Shown here piece by piece: positions 34,216 to 46,542 of a stretch of 64,000 nucleotides of DNA. A program made the position numbers and the translations under genes. The number at the start of each line of letters is the position of its first letter. The first letter of the stretch is position 1. Under the pieces are notes generated by a model. It was given only the letters and a program-made list of their open reading frames with translations, ran no database searches and was not told where the DNA came from. Source of the DNA: Pyrrhosoma nymphula (taxonomy: Eukaryota > Arthropoda > Insecta > Odonata > Coenagrionidae); the NCBI GenBank assembly GCA_963573305.1, contig OY754338.1, forward strand, positions 47,829,531 through 47,893,530, read 5' to 3'.

Positions 34216-34761
34216 GGCCGTTTCACACGATACTTGGTCCATCACAAGATGTAGTACGCTAGCTGGTACTTAACATTATGGACGGAAATCAGTATGGTTT
34301 GAGCCGTCCGAGAAGGCTTCACACCAGCATTGAAACTGTGCTGGCGCGGAAGTGGTAATTTCATTTATTATATTATTATATCAATATTTTCATTAGTATT
34401 CTAGCTCATATCTGCTCTAATTTCAAGTAAACTAATCTACGGTAGTAGTCGATCAAAACAACAGTAAATTTGGCAACACAGACAATACGAGACCGAAGTG
34501 AACCTCGCGGCAGTCTTTGAGAGAATGAGGTGCCCCCCCAAATGCATTCCATTCCGCTCTTCCGTGATTGGCTGGAGAAGTGAAACTAGTACACCAGCAC
34601 ATTCAAGATCAGCCACCATGAGTTGTGAAAAAGGGTATAGTATGGTGGCGATCTTGATTGCTATCCAGACTGCTGGTTGTGTATCTCACGGCACTGCAAA
34701 GCTCTCATACTAGAGAGAATCCTCAAACTTGTGCTTGTTAAACATCGTGTGAAACGGGTTT
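34216..34761. mobile_element. TIR element of about 546 bp
   Basis: The left end GGCCGTTTCACACGATAC and right end ATCGTGTGAAACGGGTTT are inverted copies (CCGTTTCACACGAT core). No transposase is readable inside. No duplication could be read with confidence, so the superfamily is open. Confidence 0.65.
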
Positions 34762-34899
34762 AAGCTTGGGAATAAGTTTCAATGAAAAGCTTATAAATGT
34801 GGTAGAAGCAGGAAGAGGAGTGCAAGGAAAGGGCAGTGAGGAAGAAATGTTAGTAATAATTATCAAGCTTTTTTGGCTGTGCCTACCTCGAAAGGGTGA

Positions 34900-35110
34900 T
34901 GGGTATGTATTTATGTATGTTTAGGGGTAGCAGATGTTTGTGGCACTCTATTGTGAAGATATGGACGTCATGGAGAGGAAGACATACCTGAAAGGAGGGA
35001 CAATAAGGCCCAGGGCCCCTCCAGATATCCTCGCAGGATTCCTTCGGTTCCTCTACCCGATCTTCCACGCATCATGCACCGACACTGACCCCAAACTCTC
35101 GATTGGTGAG
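34900..35110 (-). repeat. Dispersed repeat related to 48727-48900
   Basis: The minus strand aligns with the plus strand at 48727-48900 over about 150 bp, ending in the same GAGTGCCAC word. The conceptual translations share an EPK.S...D.WR......P....VC pattern. The shared amino-acid pattern hints at an old coding element, but no family is recognised. Confidence 0.4.
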
Positions 35111-35278
35111 CGCCACCGATTTTTGCGACTCCTTAATGTAAGTATAATGTTCAGTGGAAAAATATTAAAAGAATAATAGTCTGTAACGGGCTATGTATTC
35201 CCTTAAACGTCGTTTTTTGTGCCATGACCACCGTCGCTGGCCACGTCCTGTCTCCCAGGCTACCATGAACGTTCCGAT

Positions 35279-35780
35279 TTAGGCGCGAGGTGGTTCTAAC
35301 CCCCTAAGGGGGGTAACGCAGGGTATTTTTTTTGGGGCGCGGGACGTGGAGTGGGACAAAGGAGAAAGGAAGGGGTTTTTGCGCGCAGGAGAATAATGGG
35401 AGTGAGCTGAAACTAAGCCGGGATCACGTGATCTGGTTTCCCAAAATTCCTCGCGGAGTTGTTTTTTTTTTTCATTATTCTCCCCTTCTTCACCTCCTTT
35501 CTCTCTTCTTTTCTCTCTCTTTCTATGTCTCAATCTCTCTCTTGCTCCCTCTCTTCCTCTCATACACTCACAAAAAGGCCGACCGTCCAATGTCGAGACC
35601 TCATTCCAGTCACGTGCCTTGGAGCCCCAGGCGCGGTTCTCTCCACTCCACGGTCGTTCATACATATATGCTTTATGTGTGTATGTATAATACATATTCT
35701 CGGTCATCGCTTTCGAACAAGGTGTAAAAGGGTCCACTTTTTATATCGTCACGTGGGATTCCATGCTGGCTAGTGCTCTT
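35279..35780. repeat. GC-richer island with C/T tract
   Basis: 35455-35570 is strongly C/T-rich (TTCTCTCT-like). The flanks are GC-richer than the neighbourhood and include CCCCCTAAGGGGGG (35300-35313). Frames of 104-152 codons on both strands overlap the same bases and are low-complexity. Confidence 0.45.
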
Positions 35781-37257
35781 CTCGCTGTGGTGTGTGCACT
35801 TGCACTCGCCCTTTAAATGTTCTCGTTTCAAAATGCGAATGGCGGTCCCCGTGGTGGGGGTACCTACGTAATATTTTCCCAGTCAGTTCGTCCGAAATCA
35901 TCAAGTCGGTTGGTCGCGCAATTTTAAAGCTCACAATACTTACGTGAATGCTGATAATGTGACGTATTTTTCAGTCTTATCCATTAGACAGAATCTTGCA
36001 TCCACTGCCAATGAAATTAAAAAAATGAGAAAATAGTGGTAATACAAATAAAAAAAACATTTAATGTAGTTTATTAGCAAAAGTAAATGAACATAGTCGT
36101 GTAGATTTAATGAAAGGATTTAATTTATGCTTACTTTATTTTATGAAGACGTTTCTAGTTACTGAATTTAACTCTCTCTTATTAGACTAGAGAAAATTAC
36201 GCTCTTAACTCCAGTCATATTTTCCTTTTCTCACTCAAGGAAAGGTCGTGGCTAAATTTCGAAAATGTCATCGTAAATATTATTTGAGAGTCAACAGTTT
36301 TACCATGTTCTTATGTTGACGTATATTTATATTCTCATATTACATTTTTTAGAATATATAATTAACCCGAAATAAAGCATTATTATCTTTCTATGGAACT
36401 AAGTTTAGACAATGGAACATTTTTTATAAGCCCATATTCGGCACGGTATAATGTCCAGAACGATATAGAGATAGCCATTTTGCCGGAATTTATAGTGTTA
36501 AAGGATTAAACTGAATTAATTCTGTTCATTAACCTCTGCATTAGTATTAAGGAGGTTTCACAACGACTGTGTGAGTCAAATATAAAACTAAAATTAATCT
36601 TTTATTGGCAATTTTTTTTTAAATACAGCTTTCACTTATACCAAGTCAAAAGTACGAAATAAAATAAAATTAGGTCACATGATATAACAAAAATTCGATG
36701 GCTGTATTTTTAATGAGCATTTTTTTCAGCAATAGGATCTGACTTCAGCTCCATTTTTATTTACTAACGTATTTTGAATTCATTTCCTGTAGTTTCTCAT
36801 CTAATAACTAAAAAAATGGGATTTATTAATGCTTGTATTTCATTAACATTAATTGTTTATGAGAGTTATATTCTTATCAATGAAGTTAACGGTATCAAGC
36901 TAAAAAGGTGTGAAATCGATTTATCAAGGAGGTAATTTAATACAAACTATTTTCGTACATTCCTCTGCATTTTTTATTAATAGTTATTTTTCCAGAATGG
37001 TTAATGTTAACTATTCTTATAGTTACCTTATTATTTATTATATTAAAAAAATATCTTAAGGTTTTTAAGTAGATTTCTTTTCAATTGGTGATATAGTAAA
37101 TTTTGAAGAAGAAATTTATCATATCAATATAAAAATAATAATCTAAAAATCCTTAGCTAAAATAATTTTTCAAATTACTTGTTCATAAGAAGATAAGAAA
37201 TCAAGAAAATAAATTATTTTACTGCTGAATATCATAACCAAGATAGGAAATAAAATT
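35781..37257. other. Strongly AT-rich spacer
   Basis: No gene is assigned. From about 36600 the composition becomes more AT-rich than elsewhere in the window. A 40-codon plus-strand frame opens at the ATG near 36817 without a recognised motif. Confidence 0.4.
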
Positions 37258-37640
37258 TTATTTATAATCAGTAAGACTATAAAGATGATGTTTCGAAGTT
37301 TTTTGAGCAGTTAATATGTTATCGTTAACTAAGTCTTCAAAATATTCTTTCCATTGTTCAACAGATGGTCTAAATGCACCGTTTATTGCCTTTCTTACCC
37401 TATTTGATGTAAATCTTTTTTCTCTAACTTTGTGTTGAATTAAATATAAAAATATTGGTATGTTATAATTTCTTTCCCAGGTGTTACCATAGAGATTCTA
37501 AAAAAGGGTTCATTACCATGATAAGAAACTCTAGTAACTTTTTTAGATTTTTCTAGACTATCGATGATATCTCTTATATAATCTTAGCTTACCTTAACGT
37601 AGGGATTAATGGCTTTAAGAGATTTAATGAATTTCTGTAT
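37258..37640 (-). pseudogene. AT-rich coding relic of unknown origin
   Basis: Two minus-strand frames look protein-like and abut. One runs 37583-37443 (47 codons, no ATG needed) with phrases such as DYIRDIIDSLEKSKKVTRV. The other runs 37497-37258 (79 codons) with KVREKRFTSNRVRKAINGAF and WKEYFEDLVND, ending in TAA at 37260-37258. The handover near 37480 looks like one frameshift. Upstream, KFIKSLKAINPYVKV is separated by one stop. Residue use is mixed and charged, unlike the low-complexity chance frames elsewhere. I do not recognise the family. Candidates are a captured viral or large-element gene or an old host pseudogene; none is supported by a motif. Confidence 0.4.
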
Positions 37641-38329
37641 CTATCAATAAGTATATAAGATAGTGAAATAATGTTTTTTCCCAAGCTTCACCCTTTCTCA
37701 TATTTTTTACGTCGTTTTACTTCAAATTATTTTTTTATCAAAGAGAGTGGAAAAGTGGGATTTTTTTTGTCCATAAAAAACTGAGAACACATTTTTCTAT
37801 TCGTATTTATACCATTAGAGATTATTAATTAAATGACATAAGTTCATTTTTCGGGGGAACTGACCTTATTTTACTCTGATTTACTCAGTATTACTCAATG
37901 ACTAACATTTAATATGGTGTTTTATATAAATAAATCTTAAAGCAATGTCTTAGTTGGCCACACAATTGAATATACGGACTTTGCGTATTCATACCGTTAT
38001 GTGCAAGAGAAAGACGACGTGATGAGTGACACTAATTAATTAAACCATAGCCGTACAATACAAAACCAAACCAAAACAAAACTACACTTCAAACGACCTT
38101 GACTCATACAACGCGATAACTAGCAATAACATACGAGAAGATCCTTTATATCTTATAATGATATATGTATAGTTAAATAAAAATTTGATGCTCTGTTGTC
38201 GTAGTATTTGAAGCATATCACGAAAGTTTGAATAAGTGGCTACAATGTTTTATAATTAAAAATTACTATTTGTATATGGGAAACAAAAGTCACAGAAAAT
38301 TATTTTATTAGTATTTATCATTAGTATTC
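37641..38329. other. AT-rich spacer
   Basis: No further coding relic could be followed here. Confidence 0.4.
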
Positions 38330-38730
38330 TCCCTCAGACCTCATTGTGGGGAAGTAAAATCTGGGTATGCCTGTATAAGCATGAATGTACACTAAATATA
38401 GTAGGAATAGGGTACTTGAGAAGTGTTTGCGGTAAAATTAGAAGGGATAGTAATGAGAGGGTTACTAAACAAGGCGGATTACATACTACAGTGCATATAT
38501 GAAAGGAGCATGCTCCGCTAGTTTTGGCCATTTAGAATGGACGAGAGTCGAATAATGGAGAATATTTATGATAGAGATGTGAATGGTGTGAGTGAAGGGT
38601 AGACCAAGATTCATGGGTGAATGTGGTGGAAGAGCGTAATAAGTGGAGGAATATTAAGAGTCGTAAGAATTGGAGAGAGCGTATGAAACATTTTTTGTGT
38701 TCAGTTCTTGGTAGATCTTCATTGGTGATT
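38330..38730 (+). pseudogene. LINE reverse-transcriptase C-terminal fragment (family L)
   Basis: Broken plus-strand frames give ERSMLR.FWPFRMDESRIMEN (normally LRWFGHVxRMDExRM), then YDRDVNGVSEG and a degraded GRPR.SW-type tail (about 38510-38640). This is the same C-terminal layout as the copies at 27.7-28.2, 47.2-47.6 and 51.4-52.1 kb. Several stops and a frameshift are present. Confidence 0.65.
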
Positions 38731-41709
38731 GTCTCCGTCCATTTGATCATAATTTTTTTAATGTCTTATTTTGATTATATATAATAGGTAGAAAATATTT
38801 TATTATATCGCGCGTCATAGCAATTGTTAAGACAGTAAATACATTTTGAGTGTGGCGTTAGATAACCTTGAAGGCTATGTGTAATGGGTACCAACATTTT
38901 CTAAAAGTATATTACAAAACTGAATGCATAAATGTATGGATGCAAACCCTGTATTTATGAAACCATAAATGTATGAATGCAAAACCATTAACCATCAATT
39001 TTGTAATAAATCATCAGTATGAACATAATTATTTTAGTACTAACATTATATTTATAAAGGACAATCTCCACATCTTCTTTAGTTAATAGCCTCGTATGTA
39101 TACTATTCAATATTTTGTACAAAGATTTAGAATTTAGACAAGAATTTGGTAAAACATTATCCAATTATAGTCTTCCAAACACCTTTCGATAAGGTTGTGT
39201 TTAGTATTGACTGTTGCTACACGAGTTTACCGCAAGGAATTTGAAGAAGATTTATTAAGTTATGCATGTGCTACCAATTTTTATACTTAAACGTCGTAAT
39301 ACTTTATATAAATAATTGATGCCTTAGTAATATGCGGAGCAAATATAGGTTTTCACCTATATTTGCTCCGACTAAGATTTCACTTCACCTATATGTGCTG
39401 AGAAAGAGGTTTAGAATGTTGAAAACTTCTCGATGTTTATTATTGTTCGATTAATTATTCTTTAAATGTTGACGGCAGGTTGTACACAGTTACAAGCTGC
39501 TAGTTTTATTTGCTCTGCTGTTGATATCTTTCAAGCTTTACTTATATTTAGTGCTCCATCATTCCGATTAATTTACTTCCCTGTAGTTCATGTTTTCCAG
39601 ATTCCTCGGATTTGTTACTGGTAACCTTCCCTTAGTCTCCATCTCGGGGCTTCTCACTCTATTCTCCTTTTATGGAATGTGCATAGTATTTATTGTATGT
39701 GTAGGAACGTCTCCAGCGTATGGAAATCTTCTTTTGCGTATGTTGTTTAATGGAGTAATTTCTAATTCGACACATGAATCCTCCTCATTTCTCACTTCAT
39801 AGGTCCACGTCAAAAGTGATATAAAAGGCATTATACAGAATACTTGAATGCCTACGTAACCATTCAAACAACATATCTTCATGGTCTTAGTCACAGCAAC
39901 TTCCAATCCAAGGTTTGCGTGATTGGGTTGGTGAATATCAAGCACGTAAGCCCATTTATCGGGATATAATGCTATATTTATAAATCTTTGACGTAAAATA
40001 ACGATTGTGCAATAAAATAAATTTCGATGGAGAGATGTTATGAGTTTGAAGTTAGAAAGTACAGACTAATCATGGTGGCACAAGAATATTTTTTAACATC
40101 AGAAGGAGCATGTCTACGTCCTGAAAAATCTTGAAAGTATGTTTGATTTCTAAAATGGTAAGAGATAGGAACGAGAGCTACAGCTTCTGTGAGTTGAAAT
40201 TTAAGTTATCTTATTCCAAGTCAAGGATGGCAGTTTTGATATCTATGAATACTAAGTAGCAAATATTGATTCGGTACCAATTTCAAATTTATGATTCGTA
40301 TGAAATATACTATCCATCGTCGTTCAAATAAGTTGTGGTGGCCTAAGAGACCCCATGCACTTTACATTGTCATGGATATTATTGTACTTAAAATATTTAT
40401 CATGGATGTGATATCACATGGTAAAGTATTTTTCAACGAGCCGGCATAAAGTGAAGGAGAAAAATCAATTCAGCAATGTACTACACCAACTTTAGTCATG
40501 CTTAGGCAAGCAGTCGATGTGTCAAACGCAAAGGAATATAAAATCGACGGCTGTCTCAAGCAACTCTCCAAGTGTCGAATGATTTCGGGCCATGGAGGAC
40601 ACAGAGGCTGTGTTAAACATAGAACACAATATTTCACATTGCCATGTCCCTTAGTGCGTGTAGCATCCATACATTAAATGATGTAATTTTTTCTAACTTT
40701 ATTCCAGATTCATATATGTATTGACGAACGCAATCGGTTGTCGTCAAAATCCATAGACTTAAAACATTTTCCCCACGGGCTTCGGCAGGATGTCTGATCA
40801 CTCAATTTTCTCTCAGGAGTAAAAGGGATACAATTTAATTTCACTTCAGTGAATTAAAAACTTGAGTTTGACAGGGAAATACCATTTTTGACTCCCAGGA
40901 AAAGAAAAACCACGGTAAAAATTTGCCCGCAGCACTTTCTAGTCCATAATATTGCCACTATGTTACATTAAAAAGCCCTTTTTTACATTTTTATCTTCCT
41001 GAAAAGTTCTTAAATCCTTTTTTTATGAAATACCTTGTATAGTTGACTACATACCATATGTTTTTTATTATTTATTCAGAGCCTGCCAAAAAATAGTTCG
41101 GATGTATGACTGTTCAAGTAAAGTTGTCTACCAATACTTTATTTTAAATTTTGAAATAAAACCGGCGAAATGTCGGGTAGCATTCCTTTTATCCCAAAGG
41201 CAATTAAATCTACTTCTGCCAAACCCGTTGGTCTAACGAAAGAATATGTATCCTCATACATTTGGGGGATGAGATTTTCAGCGCATTTGTGATGAATAAT
41301 AACGTTTTTCCGGAAAATTTCTGTTTTAATCGAATGAATATTTCCACCCTCTGGCGGCAGAATTAAAATTGAACCCAAAATGAGCTATACATCAACTGTT
41401 TTAATAAAAAAATAATATCCAATTTTAATATAAAAAACACAAAATTTTATTATTCAATGCATACAATAGTGAAAATTATACTTCTTGGACTTAGAAACGT
41501 AGGTGCCAATTTGGAATGAAACCTGGAATCAGTTTATTTATGTAAAAGGGTTGAATTTAAAAATGGCAATTCCCGGTATTCTCAAAATTCGTCAAAAGAG
41601 CGTGAACATCTCAGTGATCGAACGCTTTGGACTGCATCGATAACATCGTATTTCTGGCAATCCGGAGTAACATGTCTCTTTAAATTCCTCAAAAATCCAC
41701 AGGGGAGAA
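38731..41709. other. Long spacer with one strong hairpin
   Basis: No gene is assigned. The hairpin at 39335-39370 is listed separately. The minus-strand frames at 40470-40670 and 41139-41378 (79 codons) are open but lack known motifs. Confidence 0.4.
39335..39370. repeat. Perfect 16-bp-arm hairpin
   Basis: CGGAGCAAATATAGGT and ACCTATATTTGCTCCG are exact reverse complements around TTTC. CACCTATATGTGCT follows at about 39387, a diverged repeat of the right arm. Confidence 0.9.
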
Positions 41710-41830
41710 GGACGCCTCGGTAGCTTAACTGGCTAAAGCACTCAGCCCAAGTTCGGCCCGAGTTCGAGTCCCGGTCAAGACCAATGATTTTTCCTCAGTG
41801 GAGTTTTGCACTTCCTCACATCGAAAAAAC
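41710..41830 (+). mobile_element. tRNA-derived SINE, family A
   Basis: The head GGACGCCTCGG is followed by the A-box TAGCTTAACTGG (41721-41732) and B-box AGTTCGAGTCC (41761-41771). The body starts AATGATTTTTCCTC. The head matches the SINE at 20440-20638. Confidence 0.8.
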
Positions 41831-42399
41831 AATATGAGCATTTAACTATATGCTATTACTACAGTAATACCAGCATCAAGTGAGAACACCGGAGATAAAC
41901 GCCCTTCATGTAGGTGCGTTTAAATGCTGAATACCTTTTAAAAACCTCCAGGAAAGACTGACTTTCGTCATCGTTCAGCGACAGAAAAAACACCTAGTGG
42001 GCATTCCTGATTTACTAGGCTACCATGGAATAAACATTGATATTAAAAAACAAATATAGCTAATATACCTTATAATTTTACCCGAAATTGATGGTTGGTG
42101 AAGTTACCCCGAAACTCATTGTGATTTCAATTTTTTTGGTCAAAGTAGCCGTGGCCTTCCATTCCTAAGCACCCGTATTCTTTCTATGCTCCCGTCCCAT
42201 GCATGGGACCAGCAGCACTCTCTCCGATGTATTCCAACCTCCTTGCTCTACCCATAATCAACTACTCTTATAATCTTACCGTAACCAATGCCCGGTGATT
42301 TTATTCGGTGCATAAACATTGATAATGATCAAGAGGGAAGACAGATAACTTATAACATTTAAAACATAATACAAATAAAGTCTATGGGCCCAAAAAGGA
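41831..42399. other. Spacer
   Basis: Nothing is recognised. Confidence 0.4.
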
Positions 42400-42713
42400 A
42401 AACAGAATGTGGAGGATCAAATGCAACAAGGAAATAAGAGATATTTACAAAGATCGGGATATAGTATCACGCGTGCGAACAAGAAGAATGGCCACGTGAT
42501 GCGAAGTGTGCAGGGTGCACTTCTAAAGGAGGTTGGTTTTGGAAGGCCAGAAGGAAGATAACCACCTGGAAGACTGAGACGAAGACGGTGGGATAGAGTC
42601 ATGTCAGGCATCAACAGAGGTATACAGAGCAAAAAGGTAGAAAGAGAAATAAATTAGCTGTGGGTGATGCCAAATCCCAGCAGCCATGGGTGTAAAAGTA
42701 AATAAGTAACCAA
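42400..42713 (+). pseudogene. RTE-like LINE C-terminal fragment
   Basis: Plus-strand frames give RIKCNKEIRDIYKDRDIVSRVRTRRMA (pattern: NxEIRELYxxxDIxxxVRxRRL), then a degraded GRPEGR-PPGRLRRRRW tail at about 42540-42590. It ends in an AAGTAAATAAGTAA microsatellite like that of the 4.4-5.2 kb element. No RT core is present. Confidence 0.65.
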
Positions 42714-43237
42714 TGTACCAAGCCTAAATCGTGGAAGCTGCCTCAGATGTTTGACTGAAACGAAATCGATCTTCTAGATATAATACCACGATGATCCATT
42801 TTTTGAGGGCGATATATCGCCGACATTACTATACGTTTATTCAGGTCTACGTTTGAATGCATTTATTTACCTCCTGTAACACAGCTCATTGTCGATAGGC
42901 TTTAAACTTTTTAAGAAATCCGTTTCCAACTATTCTCGAGGGTGTAGCAGTATTCCCGGTCGATGTTATTAGCAATTTTACCAATTTACAACGCCGAATT
43001 GTTAAATGTGAAATAACCTTGCCAATCAGGGGAATTTTCCAGATACTATTCAACCACGGAAATATCATGGATGTGAAGTTACGTCGTCGAACTATACTTT
43101 TTAATGGCATTATGTGACATTTTCGCGGTTGTGATGCAGAAATTCCGTAATTGTCGAGGTTCGAAAATCCCGTGGTCTTCCTGAATGTGGTTCCAGGGCT
43201 CCCCAATTAAACAATTCAAAAATAGGTTATATGAGAC
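42714..43237. other. Spacer
   Basis: A 106-codon minus-strand frame (42886-43206) is open but carries no motif I recognise. Confidence 0.35.
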
Positions 43238-43410
43238 GGAATGAGAGGTGAATTTATAACACTACAATTTCAACTAGGTATCATATTGTTGACTTTTATA
43301 CATTTTTGCAAATTAACATTCAGGTTGATATTACTCTTTTGGGAGTTATGGTCGTGAACAATAAAATATCTAGTTGTAACTGCAGTGTTGTAAAATTCAC
43401 CTTTCATTCC
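43238..43410. mobile_element. Small foldback/MITE-like element, copy 2
   Basis: The left end GGAATGAGAGGTGAATTTAT and the right end, reverse-complemented GGAATGAAAGGTGAATTTTA, match each other and the element at 3405-3545. The core is longer by about 30 bp. No transposase or clear duplication is visible. Confidence 0.6.
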
Positions 43411-46101
43411 TACGACGAAAGATTTCTCTGTAGTTGCGCCCGAGAATTTCATATATAGGCATATGAGACGGGTAAAAAAATCAACTCTTTTTCCTTAAAA
43501 ATCCCACTGAAAAGTCATCAAAATATCGTACGCTATATCTCCGTATGATATCCGGAGGATGATATTTCTCTGAACCAATCATACACTCGCTTTCGATTAC
43601 ATGGAATGATGTTTTTAAAAAAGTTGAATAAAATCAATGCCCCCGTCAAAACATCATGATAATGCGTCGTATAATCGCGGCTATAATGAAGAGCGTAAAA
43701 CATCTGACATCTGCATGGCGAAGTAATTTTACGTTACGCGAGGAAGAAAGTATCGTATAGTGGATAAAACAAATTCTTTCCAAAGAGAGATCACGAAGCC
43801 GTCGGTGCATAAGAGGACGTACCATTTTTTTTCGAAATACATAGATGGGAACTCTCGGCTGCCTGAATATGAACTGCCCTCCTAGTGGAACTGCACAAGA
43901 GCGAATTTCCAGAAAGCTTCCACTCACTCAGTAAAGCCTCCATCCTCCGTGCATCAAATTGAAGCCGGAATTTCGTTACCCCTGATTTTTTTGTTTTCAT
44001 AGCCGTGCTTTCTTGCTTCCATAGCTGAAAAGTCACTTTTAACTTTTTAAACTCCTGGAGGGGAAGACTTGATAGTCAACACGACAGCGACGGAAGAGTG
44101 GCGCGCTGTTTGATTTTTCCCGGATTTAATTTTTAATTTGTTTTCCGCGCACGTCACAACTACCGATATTCAGCGAAGTTTGCAAATATCCGAGGCCAAA
44201 CAGGGAAACGTGATTGGGGTGCACAGGAACTTTACGCATCTGGTTCATAATCCAGATAGATATACTTGACCCACTTCACATTGCATGCATTTTCACGGTG
44301 AAAAAGAATTTTCATGCATTTTCATTAGAGAGCGCAACCCAAATCGCGTTTATCTTATGCTCTATTAAATTAAAAGGAAAATACTAGCCTCTCTCGTGGA
44401 TAGGTAGTGTATCTAGTTATTTCATTTGTTCTCTAATGCTTGTTTCTTAACCTACTACGTAGTACCAACAGCATGTCTCCCATAAATGTTAATCGCATAC
44501 CCTTGTACCGTGTGCCCGAAGAGCGTTGTGAGAAGTATTTTTCCCTTTTCACGTGGAGCATTATTTATTCTATAGTTAGCTTTGGCGTCCAAAGGAATGA
44601 AATGTTGAGAGAGTGGAGTATTGCGCGGGAGAAAAATTAAAAGCTAGGCCTGGGTATATCCGAAATGTAGATGTAGGTTTAGCTTTTTTATCACACAGCC
44701 TTAGATTTGTTTACTGGAAGTTGTTGTCATCTCTTTAAATAGGTAGGAAAAAATAAGAAGCTAGATTCGAATGTGTTCATATGCTTTCCAGTGATTTTGA
44801 GCCGAATCCTATCGGTGACTGCCGAGTCAAATTCTACCAGTCCTTATCACCGTGTAATCCCAAGTTTTCCCATTCACCCTTCCGGCTGGATGGACAAAAG
44901 GTGACGAATCTAGACCCTGCGATGCAGTGGTAAGAAGACCCTTCGTACGCGACTCTTAGGAATGGGATCTAAGACATAACATAAATTGTGACATGATCTC
45001 TTTACTGCTGCTCCCTTCACAGCACAACGGTGCACCTGCTTTCCGTTTATTTCATACCCTGCACAATAGGCACAGCACTTCAGAATGGATCTGGAGCAGA
45101 GTTGAAGTGTAATAGTCAATAAAAAAAGCTTCGATTATCGCATATGCATGTGTTGTTTTTTTATTTTCGGGAAAGGCGTCAAAACTGGATAATGTAGAGT
45201 TATTAATTAATGTATGATTAAAAACTCACATTCTCTAACACGCATTTCGAACGAATTCCATTACAGTAAACAATGTATACGGCGCGGCGGAGATTATTGT
45301 GAATCTACAGAATGACACCTACCGGCAGACTACCGAACGTTTCGCCTCTTTCGGTTAATGGTCGTTTGTGTGCGCTTAAGTGCGCTGCTGTGTTTTCATT
45401 AGCGCTAACTTCAACACGTTGAAAGGAAACCTCCCAAATTAACACCGGTGGCGGTCATATTGAGTACTTTAACTATCAGTTCAAACCGCGGCAACGTCAC
45501 TGCTTATTTACTGAAGAATATTAATAACCTAGGATGGGTACGAGACGTTGAGAGTTTTGATAACTAGCCATTAAGGATATTGGTGGGTTGAAAGGATAGA
45601 AGGAACCATTTTCCAGATGTGGAAATAAGTGAATAATGCCTTCCCAGGCTCGATATCAGTTCCTGCAGAAATATCTGACATTAGTGTTCATAATGATTAA
45701 ATGACGACTACACAGAACGTTTGCCTTACCTGAACTCGTAAGCTAATGTAATTTATCCCTGAAATAAAAAATGTTGCGTATGCCTTTAAAATCTCAAAAG
45801 GTATAATAAATCGTGACAAGTTTATTCGCAATCCTACTTTTTTATTTTTAAGCACTCAATAATTGCAAGATTTTTTTTTTCTCTTCATTGTTTTGGATAG
45901 TTTCATTGTATTTACGTTATAAGTTCATTTAATTTTATGACCCTATTTTAACTATATATTGATGGATATCATGGATATTCCTTGTAAATTTCAAAATTCT
46001 AAGTATTATTATTTTATCTAATATCTCATAGGTCGTGTAGAGATTGCGATTTGATATTTTTCTTTATCAAGTCACTATATCCAGTAAACCACAAGCTGTT
46101 T
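43411..46101. other. Spacer
   Basis: No gene is assigned. Overlapping minus-strand frames at 43646-44036 (93 and 81 codons) are of mixed composition but have no motif. A short GC-richer patch lies at about 45285-45450. Confidence 0.4.
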
Positions 46102-46138
46102 CTACTGTATATCAAGAAATATTCTTGATATACAGTAG
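46102..46138. repeat. Perfect 17-bp-arm hairpin
   Basis: CTACTGTATATCAAGAA and TTCTTGATATACAGTAG are exact reverse complements with a 3-base loop. Confidence 0.95.
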
Positions 46139-46145
46139 GATACAT

Positions 46146-46260
46146 TCTCGAGACCGAGACGAGACTGAGGTTCACGAGGCAAGACTCGAGACGAGACCAG
46201 AGTTCGGAAAATTAGACTTGAGACGATACTGAACTAAGTCTCGTATCGCTGCAACACTAA
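46146..46260. repeat. Degenerate GAGACGAGAC minisatellite
   Basis: Words such as TCGAGACCGAGACGAGACT, CTCGAGACGAGACC and CTTGAGACGATACT recur every 20-30 bp. The block ends in AGTCTCGTATCGCTGCAAC. It directly follows the perfect hairpin at 46102. Confidence 0.65.
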
Positions 46261-46339
46261 CCAGGAACTTTCAACCTAGCTATAATCCGACTAGTTTTTC
46301 ACGCCGTAAGCTGCAGTTGCCTTCAGAACAAGATGTATG

Positions 46340-46470
46340 TTTTTGTAAAATTAGTACGGTGTTATTATTAAAAATAATGAGAAAACATACTATATACCTA
46401 CCTATAAATTTCTGACTCGATCTGTGCGTCAGTTCTACCTCATTATTTTAAATAATTTTTCTCCGGAATG
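46340..46470 (+). repeat. Dispersed repeat with hairpin, copy 1
   Basis: GAGAAAACATACTATATACC...TAAATTTCTGAC...GTCAG...CTCATTATTTTAA matches 61505-61615 in the same orientation. The hairpin is at 46412-46432. Confidence 0.6.
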
Positions 46471-46510
46471 TATAAACGTACCATATCCTTAGGAAAAAGC
46501 CATATCATTC

Positions 46511-46542
46511 AGAAAATATTTCTATCAGAAAATATTTCTATC
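46511..46542. repeat. 16-bp tandem duplication
   Basis: AGAAAATATTTCTATC occurs exactly twice in tandem. Confidence 0.95.

Noticed and set aside
34216..34761. piggyBac element with TTAA duplication
   Set aside because: The sequence next to the ends does not give TTAA on both sides.
35279..35773. Overlapping frames of 104-152 codons on both strands
   Set aside because: Composition-driven by the C/T tract; no motif, and both strands are open over the same bases.
37560..37640. Splice donor AAG|GTAAGC (minus strand) within the AT-rich relic
   Set aside because: Protein-like sequence resumes directly after it in the same frame, so a stop mutation is a simpler reading than an intron.
41710..41830. 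Possible true tRNA gene
   Set aside because: Both pol III boxes are present, but the acceptor and other stems do not close as a cloverleaf and the sequence continues into a SINE body shared with other copies.
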